The translations under genes were made by a program, and so were the position numbers. This document shows, piece after piece, positions 8,545 to 17,373 of a stretch of 64,000 nt of DNA (position 1 is its first letter; every line of letters starts with the position of its first letter). Under the pieces are notes generated by a model. The model made no database searches. It saw nothing but the letters and a program-made list of their open reading frames with translations, and was not told where the DNA came from. This DNA comes from JBEKTW01 sp049515655 (GTDB taxonomy: Bacteria; Bacteroidota; Ignavibacteria; UBA10030; SZUA-254): the NCBI GenBank assembly GCA_049515655.1, contig JBEKTW010000016.1:19339-83338 (forward strand), written 5' to 3'.

Positions 8545-8688
8545 TCAAGGCAGGATGAAATATGTGAACTCCGTTGCTATGCCTTCTTTGTACGTGGTAA
8601 AATCGGAATTTGATTCTGAATACTTAAGCGTCGCACCTCGGAGGTGAGGCTTGCCATCAGTTGCGATCGAAATCTTCACTGTTCTCAT
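8545..8688 (-). CDS. Putative 47-residue protein, unknown
   Basis: A short minus-strand frame starting ATG at 8688 with GAGGTGACGAA upstream as a possible ribosome site. The product begins MRTVKISIATDGKPHLRG and ends EGIATEFTYFILP. Its composition is balanced (not Arg/Ser-rich like shadow frames) and suggests a small beta-rich protein. It converges on carA. I recognise no family; it may be a chance frame. Confidence 0.4.
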   Translation of the reverse strand: MRTVKISIATDGKPHLRGATLKYSESNSDFTTYKEGIATEFTYFILP

Positions 8689-8736
8689 TTCGTCACCTCG
8701 TCAACGTTAGGTTGTTTCTCCGGATTTCGAATTCGG

Positions 8737-8883
8737 TGGTGCCTCGGTTTGAATCGTATCGTCCAAACTTGACCCCTTCTTGTATTCTCCCCCTTGAAAA
8801 AGGGGGAGAAGTTTCCTCCCTTACTAAGGGGAGAACGGAAGGTGGGTCGACACAGCGCTCAAAAATGAAAATGATGCAATACC
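8737..8883 (+). repeat. Dispersed ~150 bp intergenic repeat, copy A
   Basis: By eye about 85% identical to the inverse complement of 18417-18563. Landmarks: GGTGCCTC(G/A)GTTTGAATCGT at one end, TATTCTCCCCCTTGAAAAAGG in the middle, GACACAGCGCTCAA(A/T)AATG near the other end. It contains an imperfect hairpin (CTCCCCCTTGAAAAAGGGGGAG) and encodes nothing. Confidence 0.8.
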
Positions 8884-8907
8884 TCGAATTCGGATTGTCT
8901 GCTCTTC

Positions 8908-8937
8908 TTGTTTTCATTCAAAAAATAACTATATTTG
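8908..8937 (+). promoter_or_regulatory. Promoter of dut-rsmI
   Basis: TTG at 8908-8910, 19 nt spacer, TATATTTG at 8930-8937: an exact match to the Bacteroidota consensus. It leaves about 28 nt of leader before the dut ATG. Confidence 0.7.
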
Positions 8938-8971
8938 TTGCACTCTCAATCGTTCAGCTATTCACGTACAC

Positions 8972-9427
8972 ATGCACTCCAACATCAAGGTACGCATCGC
9001 TCGCATAAATGCAGATTTGAACGACATTCCGCTGCCCACGTATGCAACGGAAGGATCATCCGGAATGGATATTCATGCGGCGGTCGAGGGCGAAATGACC
9101 GTCAAGCCGGGTGAGACCGTTCTCGTGCCTTCCGGTTTTCAACTTGAGATCCCGCAGGGGTTCGAGGCGCAGGTGCGACCGCGCAGCGGACTGGCCATCA
9201 AGCACGGCGTCGGTATCCTCAACGCCCCGGGAACGATCGATTCGGATTATCGCGGCGAGTTGAAGATCATCCTGACGAATTTCGGCAAGAATGATTTTGT
9301 CATTCGCCGGGGAGACAGGGTTGCCCAGCTTGTCATCGCTCCGGTCGTTCGGGCGCAATGGGAAGAGGTGAAGAGTGTCGACCGAACCCCCCGGGGCTCG
9401 GGAGGATTCGGGCACACGGGACAATGA
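8972..9427 (+). CDS. dut: dUTP diphosphatase
   Basis: A 151-residue trimeric dUTPase that hydrolyses dUTP to dUMP, keeping uracil out of DNA. All five family motifs are present: GSSGMDIHA, RPRSGLAIKHGVGI, NAPGTIDSDYRGE, RRGDRVAQLVI and the C-terminal arm RGSGGFGHTG. The TGA overlaps the next ATG (ATGA at 9424-9427), so dut and rsmI are translationally coupled. Confidence 0.96.
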   Translation: MHSNIKVRIARINADLNDIPLPTYATEGSSGMDIHAAVEGEMTVKPGETVLVPSGFQLEIPQGFEAQVRPRSGLAIKHGVGILNAPGTIDSDYRGELKIILTNFGKNDFVIRRGDRVAQLVIAPVVRAQWEEVKSVDRTPRGSGGFGHTGQ

Positions 9428-10146
9428 ACGAAGAGAAGACCACCGGCACGCTGTACCTGGTTGCCACGCCCATCGGCAACTACGATGATATCACATTCCG
9501 GGCATTGAGAATTCTGAAGGAAGCGGATGTCGTCGTCTACGAGGAGCGCAAAGAGGGGCATCGGCTCCTTGCGCACTATGGCATCCCACAGAAACTCGTT
9601 GAAAGTCTCAATGAACACAATGAAGCCGCAGCATCATTCCACATTCTCGAACATCTCAAGCAGGGAAAGAGCGTCGCGGTAATCTCCGATGCGGGAACTC
9701 CAGTGTTCTCCGACCCCGGCCAGATCCTCGTACGAAGGGCGATTGCTGCGAACGTCCGGGTTGTTCCTGTCCCGGGCACTTCTTCTTTGCTGCCCGCACT
9801 CACGGTGTGTGGCTTTGCCATAGACCAATTCCTTTTTCATGGTTTCCTGTCTCCGAAGGGCAATCGCCGGGTCGCCGAATTGCGTCAGCTGAGAAGTGAG
9901 CGGCGAACAATGGTCTTCATGGATACACCGTATCGCCTCGTGCCTCTCCTGAGGGACCTTGCGGAAGTCCTCGGCAACGAGCGGCGTGTTTGCGTCGCGT
10001 TCAATCTTACCATGCCTGATGAACGGTTCTTTCGGGGGACCGCCGGGGAGCTCTACCGCCAGATGGAAAGAAAGGACGTGAAGGGAGAATTTGTCATTGT
10101 TGTGGAAGGTCACGACGCAAAACCAAAATCAAAAACGCAAAATTAA
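9424..10146 (+). CDS. rsmI: 16S rRNA (cytidine-1402-2'-O) methyltransferase
   Basis: A 240-residue SAM-dependent methylase of the tetrapyrrole-methylase fold that modifies C1402 in the decoding centre. Family motifs: LYLVATPIGNYDDITFRAL, ISDAGTPVFSDPG and VPGTSSLLPALTVCG. Start at 9424 overlaps the dut stop. The protein is shorter than many RsmI, and its last residues (KPKSKTQN) are encoded by A-rich sequence belonging to the tandem repeat that follows, so the original 3' end may have been replaced. Confidence 0.93.
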   Translation: MNEEKTTGTLYLVATPIGNYDDITFRALRILKEADVVVYEERKEGHRLLAHYGIPQKLVESLNEHNEAAASFHILEHLKQGKSVAVISDAGTPVFSDPGQILVRRAIAANVRVVPVPGTSSLLPALTVCGFAIDQFLFHGFLSPKGNRRVAELRQLRSERRTMVFMDTPYRLVPLLRDLAEVLGNERRVCVAFNLTMPDERFFRGTAGELYRQMERKDVKGEFVIVVEGHDAKPKSKTQN

Positions 10147-10250
10147 AAATTAAAAAACGTAATTGCACACATCCATCCTCCATCCCAGTTAAAAATGCAA
10201 AATTAAAAATTGAAAAACGTAATGGCATATATCCAACTTCCAACTTCCAA
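10131..10250 (+). repeat. 60 bp tandem duplication overlapping the rsmI stop
   Basis: Two head-to-tail units, 10131-10190 and 10191-10250. Both begin AAAAA(C/T)GCAAAATTAAAAATT and continue with AAAAACGTAAT(T/G)GCA(C/T)A. The first unit supplies the last rsmI codons and the TAA. The second ends in a short CTTCCAA run repeated three times. Confidence 0.75.
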
Positions 10251-10297
10251 CTTCCATCTTTCATCGTCTATCCTCCATCCGCCATTCCGCGCTCCAT

Positions 10298-10328
10298 TTG
10301 CTTATTCTTCCCCTTTTTTCTATATTTT
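10298..10328 (+). promoter_or_regulatory. Promoter of the thioredoxin-fold gene
   Basis: TTG at 10298-10300, 20 nt spacer, TATATTTT at 10321-10328, about 30 nt before the likely start codon. Confidence 0.6.
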
Positions 10329-10364
10329 CCCAGAATGCTTTATCAATAACTGGACAGCAATCTC

Positions 10365-11384
10365 ATGGAAGTGTCGTCAAGAACATTTCGTGCGCCAGGG
10401 ATCCACGGCGATTACTGGTTTAATTCTGATCCCATTGCGCTCGGCGCCCTTCGAGGTTATGTTGTCCTGATCGACTTCTGGGACTTCACTTCCTCAAGCT
10501 CACTTCGCGCGTTACCGTATATCAAGGAATGGTATGCACGTTATTCCGAGCTGGGATTGGTTGTTATCGGAGTTCATTCTCCCGAATTTCCCTTCGGGCG
10601 CGATATGGTGACCATCAGGAGAGCGGTCTCAAAATTGAACATACGTTACCCGGTCGTAATGGACAACGACTTCTTCATCTGGGGAGCATTCCGGAATCGC
10701 GTCTGGCCGACGAGATACCTGATCGATAAGGACGGATTCATCCGCATCGTTCAGGAAGGCGAGGTCGGATATCAAAATTTTGAGCATTCGATACAATCGT
10801 TGCTCGTCGAAGCGGGATATCATGGCGAACTGCCGCTCGTCATGGATCCCCTGCGCGATGTCGACAGGGACGGAGTCGTTCGCTACCGGGTGACGCCCGG
10901 GATTCTCACCGGATATCAGCGCGGAACGATCGGGAATGTTGAAGGATTCTCTCCCGAATCGGTTAGTCATTTTGAAGACCCTGGATATTATCTGGAAGGC
11001 CGATTGTACCTTCACGGCAACTGGTTGAATGACAGGAATTTCTTGAAATTGGAGGAGAGTGATGGACGCGAAGGATTTATCATGCTGTCCTATCGGGCGA
11101 AAGAGTTGAATTCGGTCATCAAACCCGAAGGCGAAAAACAATTCCAGGTGTTTGTCCAGCAGGATCGCCTGTACCTCACGACCGACAACATGGGGGACGA
11201 CGTCCAGATCGACGGTGAGGGAAGGAGCTACCTGCTGGTCGATCAACCCAAGCTGTACAACGTGGTCAAGAACAAGGAATACGGTGAACACACATTGAAG
11301 CTCAGCTCTCGTTCCAATGGCTTTGCAGTGTATTCAATTTCTTTTGTCTCGAGTGTTATCCCGGAAATGGTGTCGAATAACTGA
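10365..11384 (+). CDS. DipZ-like thioredoxin-fold protein lacking the CxxC cysteines
   Basis: A 339-residue protein. The N-terminal ~150 residues follow the TlpA/DipZ thioredoxin pattern: VVLIDFWDFTSSSSLRALPY, then LGLVVIGVHSPEFPF and the cis-Pro region WPTRYLIDKDGFIRIVQEG. Where DipZ-type proteins have a CxxC, this one reads FTSSSSLR, so both redox cysteines are serine. The C-terminal half (YLEGRLYLHGNW onwards) looks like the jelly-roll domain that follows thioredoxin in DipZ proteins. No signal peptide is obvious. It probably cannot do disulfide exchange; a binding role is inference. Confidence 0.85.
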   Translation: MEVSSRTFRAPGIHGDYWFNSDPIALGALRGYVVLIDFWDFTSSSSLRALPYIKEWYARYSELGLVVIGVHSPEFPFGRDMVTIRRAVSKLNIRYPVVMDNDFFIWGAFRNRVWPTRYLIDKDGFIRIVQEGEVGYQNFEHSIQSLLVEAGYHGELPLVMDPLRDVDRDGVVRYRVTPGILTGYQRGTIGNVEGFSPESVSHFEDPGYYLEGRLYLHGNWLNDRNFLKLEESDGREGFIMLSYRAKELNSVIKPEGEKQFQVFVQQDRLYLTTDNMGDDVQIDGEGRSYLLVDQPKLYNVVKNKEYGEHTLKLSSRSNGFAVYSISFVSSVIPEMVSNN

Positions 11385-11427
11385 CCGATATTGACCGGCC
11401 AACTTTTTCGAGACGGCGGTTCTGTTT

Positions 11428-11452
11428 AACGGCGGGATCGCCGTTGTCTTTT
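11428..11452 (+). terminator. Terminator before metH
   Basis: AACGGCG / CGCCGTT stem with a 4 nt loop, then GTCTTTTCC. It ends the thioredoxin-fold transcript. No promoter of the common type was found between it and metH. Confidence 0.65.
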
Positions 11453-11473
11453 CCGCAATGCCGATGATGTGAG

Positions 11474-14400
11474 ATGTCGAAAACCTTTCTGAACATACTG
11501 AAAGAAAAAGTAATCGTCCTCGACGGAGCGATGGGCTCGAACGTCCAGTCCCAGGATCTGAATGCCGACGATTTTGGCGGTGAGAAGTACAACGGGTGTA
11601 ATGAGTATCTCCTGTTGACGAAACCTTCCGCCATCGAGAAGATCCACACCGATTTTTTGAGCGCCGGATGTGATGTGATTGAAACGGATAGTTTCGGGTC
11701 GACACCCATCGTCCTGGCTGAATACGGGCTTGCCGACCGTGCCTATTCGCTGAACCTTGAGGCCGCCCGGCTTGCAAGGAACATCGCACAAGATTTTTCA
11801 TCAGCGGGCCATCCTCGCTTTGTCGCCGGCTCGATGGGGCCGACAACCAAACTCCCTTCGCTCGGGCATATCAGTTTCAAAGACATGGAGGCGGCGTATT
11901 ACATCCAGGCGAAAGGACTTGTCGAAGGAGGAGCCGACCTCCTCGCGGTCGAAACCTGCCAGGATATCCTCCAGGTGAAGGCTGCCCTTGCGGCGATCTT
12001 CGGGTACTTCGGAGATGCGCGGAAGAGGATTCCTGTCATCGCTTCCGTGACCATCGAAGCGACCGGCACGATGCTGCTCGGCACTGATATCAACGCCGCG
12101 TTGATATCGCTCGAGCCTTTCGACATCGACGTGATCGGGATGAATTGCGCCACCGGACCAAAGGAAATGTCGGAGAATGTCCGTTATCTCTGCGCGAACA
12201 GCCCGAAGCCTGTATTTGTCATGCCGAATGCCGGGATTCCCGAGAATGTCGGCGGTCGCGCGCATTACAAGCTCTCGCCGGACGAGCTCGTGTACTACTT
12301 GTCGCATTTCGTAAAAGATCTCGGCGTCAGCATCGTCGGCGGATGCTGCGGGACGACAAAAGAGCATATCCGAAAACTGGTCGAAGCCGTCGGTTCGCTT
12401 CCGCCCGTCGAGCGACGCTGGGAATTTACACCGAGTTGTTCCAGTCTCTACCAGGGCGTTCCGCTGGAGATCGATTCACCGCCGGTTCTCGTCGGGGAGC
12501 GCACAAACGCGAACGGCAGCAAAATGTTTCGGGATCTCCTTGCGCGGGAAGATTGGGACGGAATGGTCGCGATGGGCAAAGAACAGGTGCGTGAGGGAGC
12601 CCATATCCTCGATGTGTGCACGGCGTACGTCGGGCGGGATGAGATGCGGGATATTCGCGAGCTGGTGATGCGCCTCAACACTCAGGTCACTGCGCCGCTG
12701 ATGATTGATTCGACCGAACCTCCGGTGATCGAAGAAGCGCTCCGGCTCATTTCAGGGAAAGCGATCATCAACTCGGTGAATCTGGAGGATGGAGAGGAGA
12801 GGATGAAGGCCGTCCTGCCGCTTTGTAAAAAGTACGGTGCTGCGGTCATCGCGCTGACCATCGACGAGCAGGGAATGGCAAAAACCGCGGCACGAAAGCT
12901 CGAAATTGCGCGACGCATCCACAAGCTCGCCACGGAGAAATACGGGCTGAAGGAGCACGATCTGATTTTTGACACCCTCACATTCACGCTCGGTTCCGGC
13001 GATGAAGAATTTCGGAGGGCCGGCATTGAAACGATCGAGGCGATCAGGTCGATCAAGAAAGAATTCCCTAATGTCCATACAAGCTTGGGCATCAGCAACG
13101 TCTCGTTCGGATTGTCACCCCATGTGCGCCATGTCCTGAATAGCGTCTTCCTCCATTATGCCCTCGAGTACGGCCTCGACATGGCGATCGTGCATGCGTC
13201 CAAAATCCTTCCCCTGTATAAGATCTCTGAGGAGGAACGGGAGCTCTGCCGGAAATTGATCTTCGACGAACGGGGGCCGGGCTACGATCCGCTCCATGCG
13301 CTCCTCGAGTATTTTTCCGGAAAGAAGGGAGAAGTCAAAAAGGAACGGAAATCCAAAGGCACGATCGAGGATCGCCTGAAGAACCGGATTATCGAAGGGA
13401 ACAAACTTAATATCCAGGGCGATTTGGACCTGGCTCTGAAGAAATACCCGGCTCTCGATATTATTAATACGATTCTGTTGGGCGGAATGAAAATCGTCGG
13501 GGAGCTTTTCGGGAGCGGGCAAATGCAATTGCCTTTCGTTCTTCAGTCTGCCGAAGCGATGAAGGCTGCGGTCGCTTACCTGGAAAAATTCATGGATAGA
13601 GCGGACGCCGCGACGAAAGGTACGATGGTCATCGCGACGGTAAAGGGCGATGTGCACGATATCGGTAAAAACCTCGTCGATATTATTCTCACGAACAATG
13701 GATACAAAGTCGTGAATCTCGGCATCCAGTGCCCGCTGGAACGAATGCTCACGGCGTTCGAGGAGCACAAAGCCGATGCCGTTGGGATGTCGGGACTGCT
13801 TGTCAAATCGACCCTCATCATGAAGGAGAATCTTCAAGTCATGAATGAGCGGGGCGTGCTTCCCCCGGTGATTTTGGGCGGCGCGGCTTTGACACGGCGG
13901 TATGTGGAACAGGACTTACGCTCGGTTTATCAGGGAAGCGTGCATTACGCGAACGACGCATTCGACGGGTTGCATTTCATGGAGCAGATAGTCGCTGACA
14001 AGAACGTGGGCAAATCTCCTTCCGGGATGAAGAGTCCGACTCGCATCGCGAAGTCCCTGGATGGAGACGAAGGGGAAAGCGATCTCTCGGGACTGGAAGC
14101 GAAAATCGCTCTTGCACCGAAAGAGCAATCGGGTCATACGGTAAAAAAGATTTCGCCGGCGGATATTCCCGTAGCTCCCTTTTTCGGGACGAAAGTTGTC
14201 GAAGATGTCCTCCTTGAGGAAATCTTTCCGTATATCAACGAGGTGGCTCTCATTCGCGGACAATGGCAGGTGCGCCGGGGATCAATGTCAGAAGAAGCGT
14301 ACAAATCAATGCTCAAGGAGAAGGTGACGCCGGACTTCGAAAGATTGAAACAAAGAGTGGTGGAGGAAAAACTCCTCTCGCCGAAAGTAGTGTACGGGTA

Positions 14401-15010
14401 CTTCCCGTGTCAGTCGGACGGCGACGACCTCATCATCTTCAGGCCGAAGGATGGATCCGACCCGGTGTCCCGATGGAACGCAAATCTCAAACCCCAAATC
14501 TCTAACCTCACCGAATGGCTGCGCTTCACCTTCCCGCGCCAGAAGAAGGGTCGCCTCCTGTGTATCGCCGACTTCTTCGCGCCGAAAGAATCAGGAAAGA
14601 TAGATGTCGTCGCGTTCCATCTCGTCACCATGGGGAAATTTGCATCGGAGTACGCACAGAAGCTCTTTCACGCCGATAACTACAAAGACTATTTATACTT
14701 CCATGGTTTGAGCGTTGAGGCCACGGAAGCCCTGGCCGAATACTGGCATCAGCGGATTCGCAAGGAACTGGGGGTCCACCTTCGCGACGCCGCCGAAGTC
14801 AGAAAACTGTTCAGCCAGCAGTATCAGGGTTCACGGTACAGTTTCGGCTATCCGGCGTGTCCCTCGCTCGAAGACCAGGGGAAATTGTTCACGTTACTGA
14901 AACCCGAACGAATCGGTGTCACGCTGTCGGAAGAATTTCAGTTGATACCCGAACAATCCACGTCTGCGATCATCGTCCATCACCCGGAAGCAAGATATTT
15001 CAACCTGTAG
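11474..15010 (+). CDS. metH: Cobalamin-dependent methionine synthase
   Basis: A 1178-residue, four-module enzyme that moves a methyl group from methyltetrahydrofolate to homocysteine. Homocysteine module: start LDGAMGSNVQSQDL, zinc cysteines in IGMNCATGP and VGGCCGTTKEH. Pterin module: VGERTNANGSKMFRDLL. Cobalamin module: DVHDIGKNLVDIILTNNGYK, carrying the cobalt-ligating His. C-terminal activation domain: RGQWQVRRG and SRYSFGYPACPSLEDQ. A low-complexity linker (about 840-890) separates the last two. No B12 riboswitch precedes it, unlike the receptor at 2.5 kb. Confidence 0.97.
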   Translation: MSKTFLNILKEKVIVLDGAMGSNVQSQDLNADDFGGEKYNGCNEYLLLTKPSAIEKIHTDFLSAGCDVIETDSFGSTPIVLAEYGLADRAYSLNLEAARLARNIAQDFSSAGHPRFVAGSMGPTTKLPSLGHISFKDMEAAYYIQAKGLVEGGADLLAVETCQDILQVKAALAAIFGYFGDARKRIPVIASVTIEATGTMLLGTDINAALISLEPFDIDVIGMNCATGPKEMSENVRYLCANSPKPVFVMPNAGIPENVGGRAHYKLSPDELVYYLSHFVKDLGVSIVGGCCGTTKEHIRKLVEAVGSLPPVERRWEFTPSCSSLYQGVPLEIDSPPVLVGERTNANGSKMFRDLLAREDWDGMVAMGKEQVREGAHILDVCTAYVGRDEMRDIRELVMRLNTQVTAPLMIDSTEPPVIEEALRLISGKAIINSVNLEDGEERMKAVLPLCKKYGAAVIALTIDEQGMAKTAARKLEIARRIHKLATEKYGLKEHDLIFDTLTFTLGSGDEEFRRAGIETIEAIRSIKKEFPNVHTSLGISNVSFGLSPHVRHVLNSVFLHYALEYGLDMAIVHASKILPLYKISEEERELCRKLIFDERGPGYDPLHALLEYFSGKKGEVKKERKSKGTIEDRLKNRIIEGNKLNIQGDLDLALKKYPALDIINTILLGGMKIVGELFGSGQMQLPFVLQSAEAMKAAVAYLEKFMDRADAATKGTMVIATVKGDVHDIGKNLVDIILTNNGYKVVNLGIQCPLERMLTAFEEHKADAVGMSGLLVKSTLIMKENLQVMNERGVLPPVILGGAALTRRYVEQDLRSVYQGSVHYANDAFDGLHFMEQIVADKNVGKSPSGMKSPTRIAKSLDGDEGESDLSGLEAKIALAPKEQSGHTVKKISPADIPVAPFFGTKVVEDVLLEEIFPYINEVALIRGQWQVRRGSMSEEAYKSMLKEKVTPDFERLKQRVVEEKLLSPKVVYGYFPCQSDGDDLIIFRPKDGSDPVSRWNANLKPQISNLTEWLRFTFPRQKKGRLLCIADFFAPKESGKIDVVAFHLVTMGKFASEYAQKLFHADNYKDYLYFHGLSVEATEALAEYWHQRIRKELGVHLRDAAEVRKLFSQQYQGSRYSFGYPACPSLEDQGKLFTLLKPERIGVTLSEEFQLIPEQSTSAIIVHHPEARYFNL

Positions 15011-15021
15011 TTGTCTTTTTG

Positions 15022-15051
15022 TTGATTTTTTTTTATTATTAGGTAATTCTA
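15022..15051 (+). promoter_or_regulatory. Possible promoter of the ferredoxin gene
   Basis: TTG at 15022-15024, 19 nt T-rich spacer, TAATTCTA at 15044-15051. The T run after metH (15027-15034) could also aid termination of metH. Confidence 0.35.
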
Positions 15052-15088
15052 AAAATACCGCATTTCGAACTCAACTGAAGGAAATCCT

Positions 15089-15433
15089 ATGGCTACAATG
15101 ATCACAGAAGAATGTATCAATTGTGGGGCTTGTGAGCCCGAATGTCCGAACACTGCTATCTACGTAGGCGGTGCGCAGTGGGAATTGAGCGGTCAGATGC
15201 ACGACGCACTCTCAAACGATTTCTATTACATCGTTCCCGAAAAGTGCACCGAGTGTGTAGGACACTTTGACCAGGAACAGTGCGCGGCTGTGTGCCCGGT
15301 TGATTGCTGCATTCCGGATCCGAAACGTGTCGAGACGGAGGACCAGCTCTACGAACGGGCAAAGAAGATGCATCCCGAAAAAGCCTTTGCACCTCTGAGC
15401 GAGGCGACTTCGCGTTTCAGGAAGACGGCATAA
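15089..15433 (+). CDS. 2[4Fe-4S] ferredoxin, Alvin/YfhL type
   Basis: A 114-residue low-potential electron carrier. The first cluster motif is CINCGACEPECP. The second is CTECVGHFDQEQCAAVCP, with the extra residues between the second and third cysteines that mark the Allochromatium (Alvin) / YfhL group, followed by VDCC. GAAGGAAA precedes the ATG. It lies between metH and a terminator, so it is probably transcribed alone. Its redox partner is not evident here. Confidence 0.93.
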   Translation: MATMITEECINCGACEPECPNTAIYVGGAQWELSGQMHDALSNDFYYIVPEKCTECVGHFDQEQCAAVCPVDCCIPDPKRVETEDQLYERAKKMHPEKAFAPLSEATSRFRKTA

Positions 15434-15453
15434 CAACATTCCAGAAGTGCGTG

Positions 15454-15490
15454 AAGGTCGGTTGATCGGAAGATATCAACCGGCCTTTTT
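15454..15490 (+). terminator. Terminator after the ferredoxin gene
   Basis: AAGGTCGGTTGAT pairs with ATCAACCGGCCTT (one mismatch), followed by TTTTTAATT. Confidence 0.8.
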
Positions 15491-15535
15491 AATTCTAGTG
15501 AATTCCTTAAACCAACCGATTGAAAGAACCCCGGC

Positions 15536-16381
15536 GTGAAATTGGGTAACTACGAGCTTCATCCCATAGAAACCGGAAGATTCGCTCTCGACGGCGGCGC
15601 GATGTTCGGGATTGTACCGAAGCCGTTATGGAGCAGAACAAACCCGCCGGATGAACGCAACCGCATCGAGCTTGCGGCACGCGTGTTGCTGATCATCGGC
15701 AACGGAAGAACCATTCTGGTGGACAATGGAAACGGGACGAAATTTACACAGAAGCAGCTTGACATTTACCGCCTCGACACAAACCGGCTTGAGCTCCACG
15801 GCTCGCTTCAAAAGTACGGCGTGCGCGCCAATGATGTTACCGATGTTATTCTGACACATCTCCATTTTGACCACGCGGGCGGTTCAACGTATCGCGAGAA
15901 CGGGAAATTGAAAATAACATTCCCGAACGCCAGGCACTATGTTCAGAAATCTCATTGGCTGCAGGCGATGAACCCGACGGAAAAGGATCGGGGGAGTTTC
16001 ATGCCGGGTGATTACCTGCCCCTGGAAGAAGGTGGGGTGTTGGAGTTTCTGGATGGTGAGGTTGAGCTCTTCCCGAACATCTCATTGCTGGTCGTCAACG
16101 GCCACACGGCAGCACAACAACTTCCCAAAATATCGGACGGCACGACGTCTTTGCTCTTTTGTTGTGATCTCTTCCCGACGACGGCGCATATTCCTCTGCC
16201 GTATATCATGGCGTATGACCTTCGCCCGCTGGTGACGCTCGAAGAGAAGAAAAAGTTACTTGCACGGGCACATGATGAGAAGTGGATCCTTTACTTTGAA
16301 CACGACCCAAACACGGTGGCGGGGACAGTCCGGTCAACCGACAAAGGTTATGTGTTCGGTACGGCTGTTACCATCGACTGA
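15536..16381 (+). CDS. MBL-fold metallo-hydrolase
   Basis: A 281-residue metallo-beta-lactamase-fold protein with a GTG start at 15536. Metal ligands: VILTHLHFDHAGG, the NGHTAAQ histidine, the CCDLFPT aspartate and the late FEHDP histidine. The substrate cannot be read from sequence; such cytosolic members often hydrolyse thioesters, lactones or phosphoesters. It runs towards queG with a 29 bp gap, so the two genes may share a transcript. Confidence 0.88.
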   Translation: MKLGNYELHPIETGRFALDGGAMFGIVPKPLWSRTNPPDERNRIELAARVLLIIGNGRTILVDNGNGTKFTQKQLDIYRLDTNRLELHGSLQKYGVRANDVTDVILTHLHFDHAGGSTYRENGKLKITFPNARHYVQKSHWLQAMNPTEKDRGSFMPGDYLPLEEGGVLEFLDGEVELFPNISLLVVNGHTAAQQLPKISDGTTSLLFCCDLFPTTAHIPLPYIMAYDLRPLVTLEEKKKLLARAHDEKWILYFEHDPNTVAGTVRSTDKGYVFGTAVTID

Positions 16382-16410
16382 GCGGAACCCGAGTTTGTTC
16401 TATTGTATAG

Positions 16411-17349
16411 ATGAAAACGCTCACGAACGAAATCAAGCAGAAAGCTATTGACCTCGGATTCACTAAAGTCGGCATTGCCCGCGCTGAAAGGCTCGTGGAA
16501 GAGGGTGAGCACCTGCGGGAATGGCTTGAACGGGGATATCACGCGACAATGGAATGGATGAATCGCAACGTCGAAAGGCGCGTCGACCCCAAATTGGTAT
16601 TGCCCGGAGCGAAATCGGTAGTCTCTGTCGGAATGAACTACTACACGAGGTACAAACATAGCGATGACCACGGAGTGGGGAAAATTTCGCGCTACGCCTG
16701 GGGCGATGATTATCATGCCGTCCTGCAAGACCGATTGGTTCAGCTCTTGCAGTTTGTCACGTCACGTGAACCGCGAGGCCGGGGCAAAGTGTTTGTCGAC
16801 ACCGGTCCCGTCATGGACAAAGTCTGGGCGCAGAGGGCCGGCATCGGCTGGATTGGAAAACACACGAATGTGATCACGCAGGATTCCGGCTCCTGGTTGT
16901 TTCTCGGCGAAATCCTGCTGAACCTCGAACTCGACTACGACACGCCCGGGACAGACCACTGCGGAAGCTGCACGCTCTGCATTGAAGCATGTCCCACCCG
17001 GGCGATTACAGAACCGTACGTTCTCGATTCGGGGCGATGTATTTCGTATCTGACCATCGAACATCGCGGCGAGGTCGCGGAGGAGCTTGGCGAGCTCTTC
17101 AACCGGTGGATCTACGGTTGCGATGTCTGTCAGGACGTTTGCCCGTGGAATGAAAAATTCTCACAACCGACTGCGGCAAAGGAATTCCATCCCCGGAAAC
17201 ATGCTCTTGCGCCGAAGCTTGCGGAATGGTCGGGGATGACACAGTCGGAATTTAGCTCGAAGTTTTCAAAAAGTCCGGTGAAGCGTACGAAGCACACAGG
17301 GCTTATGCGCAATGTAAAGCTGGCTCTTCACGCAGCCGGCGCGGTCTAA
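16411..17349 (+). CDS. queG: Epoxyqueuosine reductase
   Basis: A 312-residue cobalamin- and iron-sulfur-dependent enzyme that performs the last step of queuosine tRNA modification. Two ferredoxin-type [4Fe-4S] motifs are clear: HCGSCTLCIEACPTRAI and CDVCQDVCPWNEKF. The corrin-binding part includes DTGPVMDKVWAQRAGIGWIG. Length is normal for forms without the extra HEAT repeats. It needs B12, as does MetH 1.4 kb upstream. trxB follows after 24 bp. Confidence 0.95.
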   Translation: MKTLTNEIKQKAIDLGFTKVGIARAERLVEEGEHLREWLERGYHATMEWMNRNVERRVDPKLVLPGAKSVVSVGMNYYTRYKHSDDHGVGKISRYAWGDDYHAVLQDRLVQLLQFVTSREPRGRGKVFVDTGPVMDKVWAQRAGIGWIGKHTNVITQDSGSWLFLGEILLNLELDYDTPGTDHCGSCTLCIEACPTRAITEPYVLDSGRCISYLTIEHRGEVAEELGELFNRWIYGCDVCQDVCPWNEKFSQPTAAKEFHPRKHALAPKLAEWSGMTQSEFSSKFSKSPVKRTKHTGLMRNVKLALHAAGAV

Positions 17350-17373
17350 ACACTTTCAGTTCAGGAAAAATCA

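Noticed and set aside
11385..11473. Second cobalamin riboswitch before metH
   Set aside because: None of the B12-box sequences is present; the space is short and holds only a terminator.
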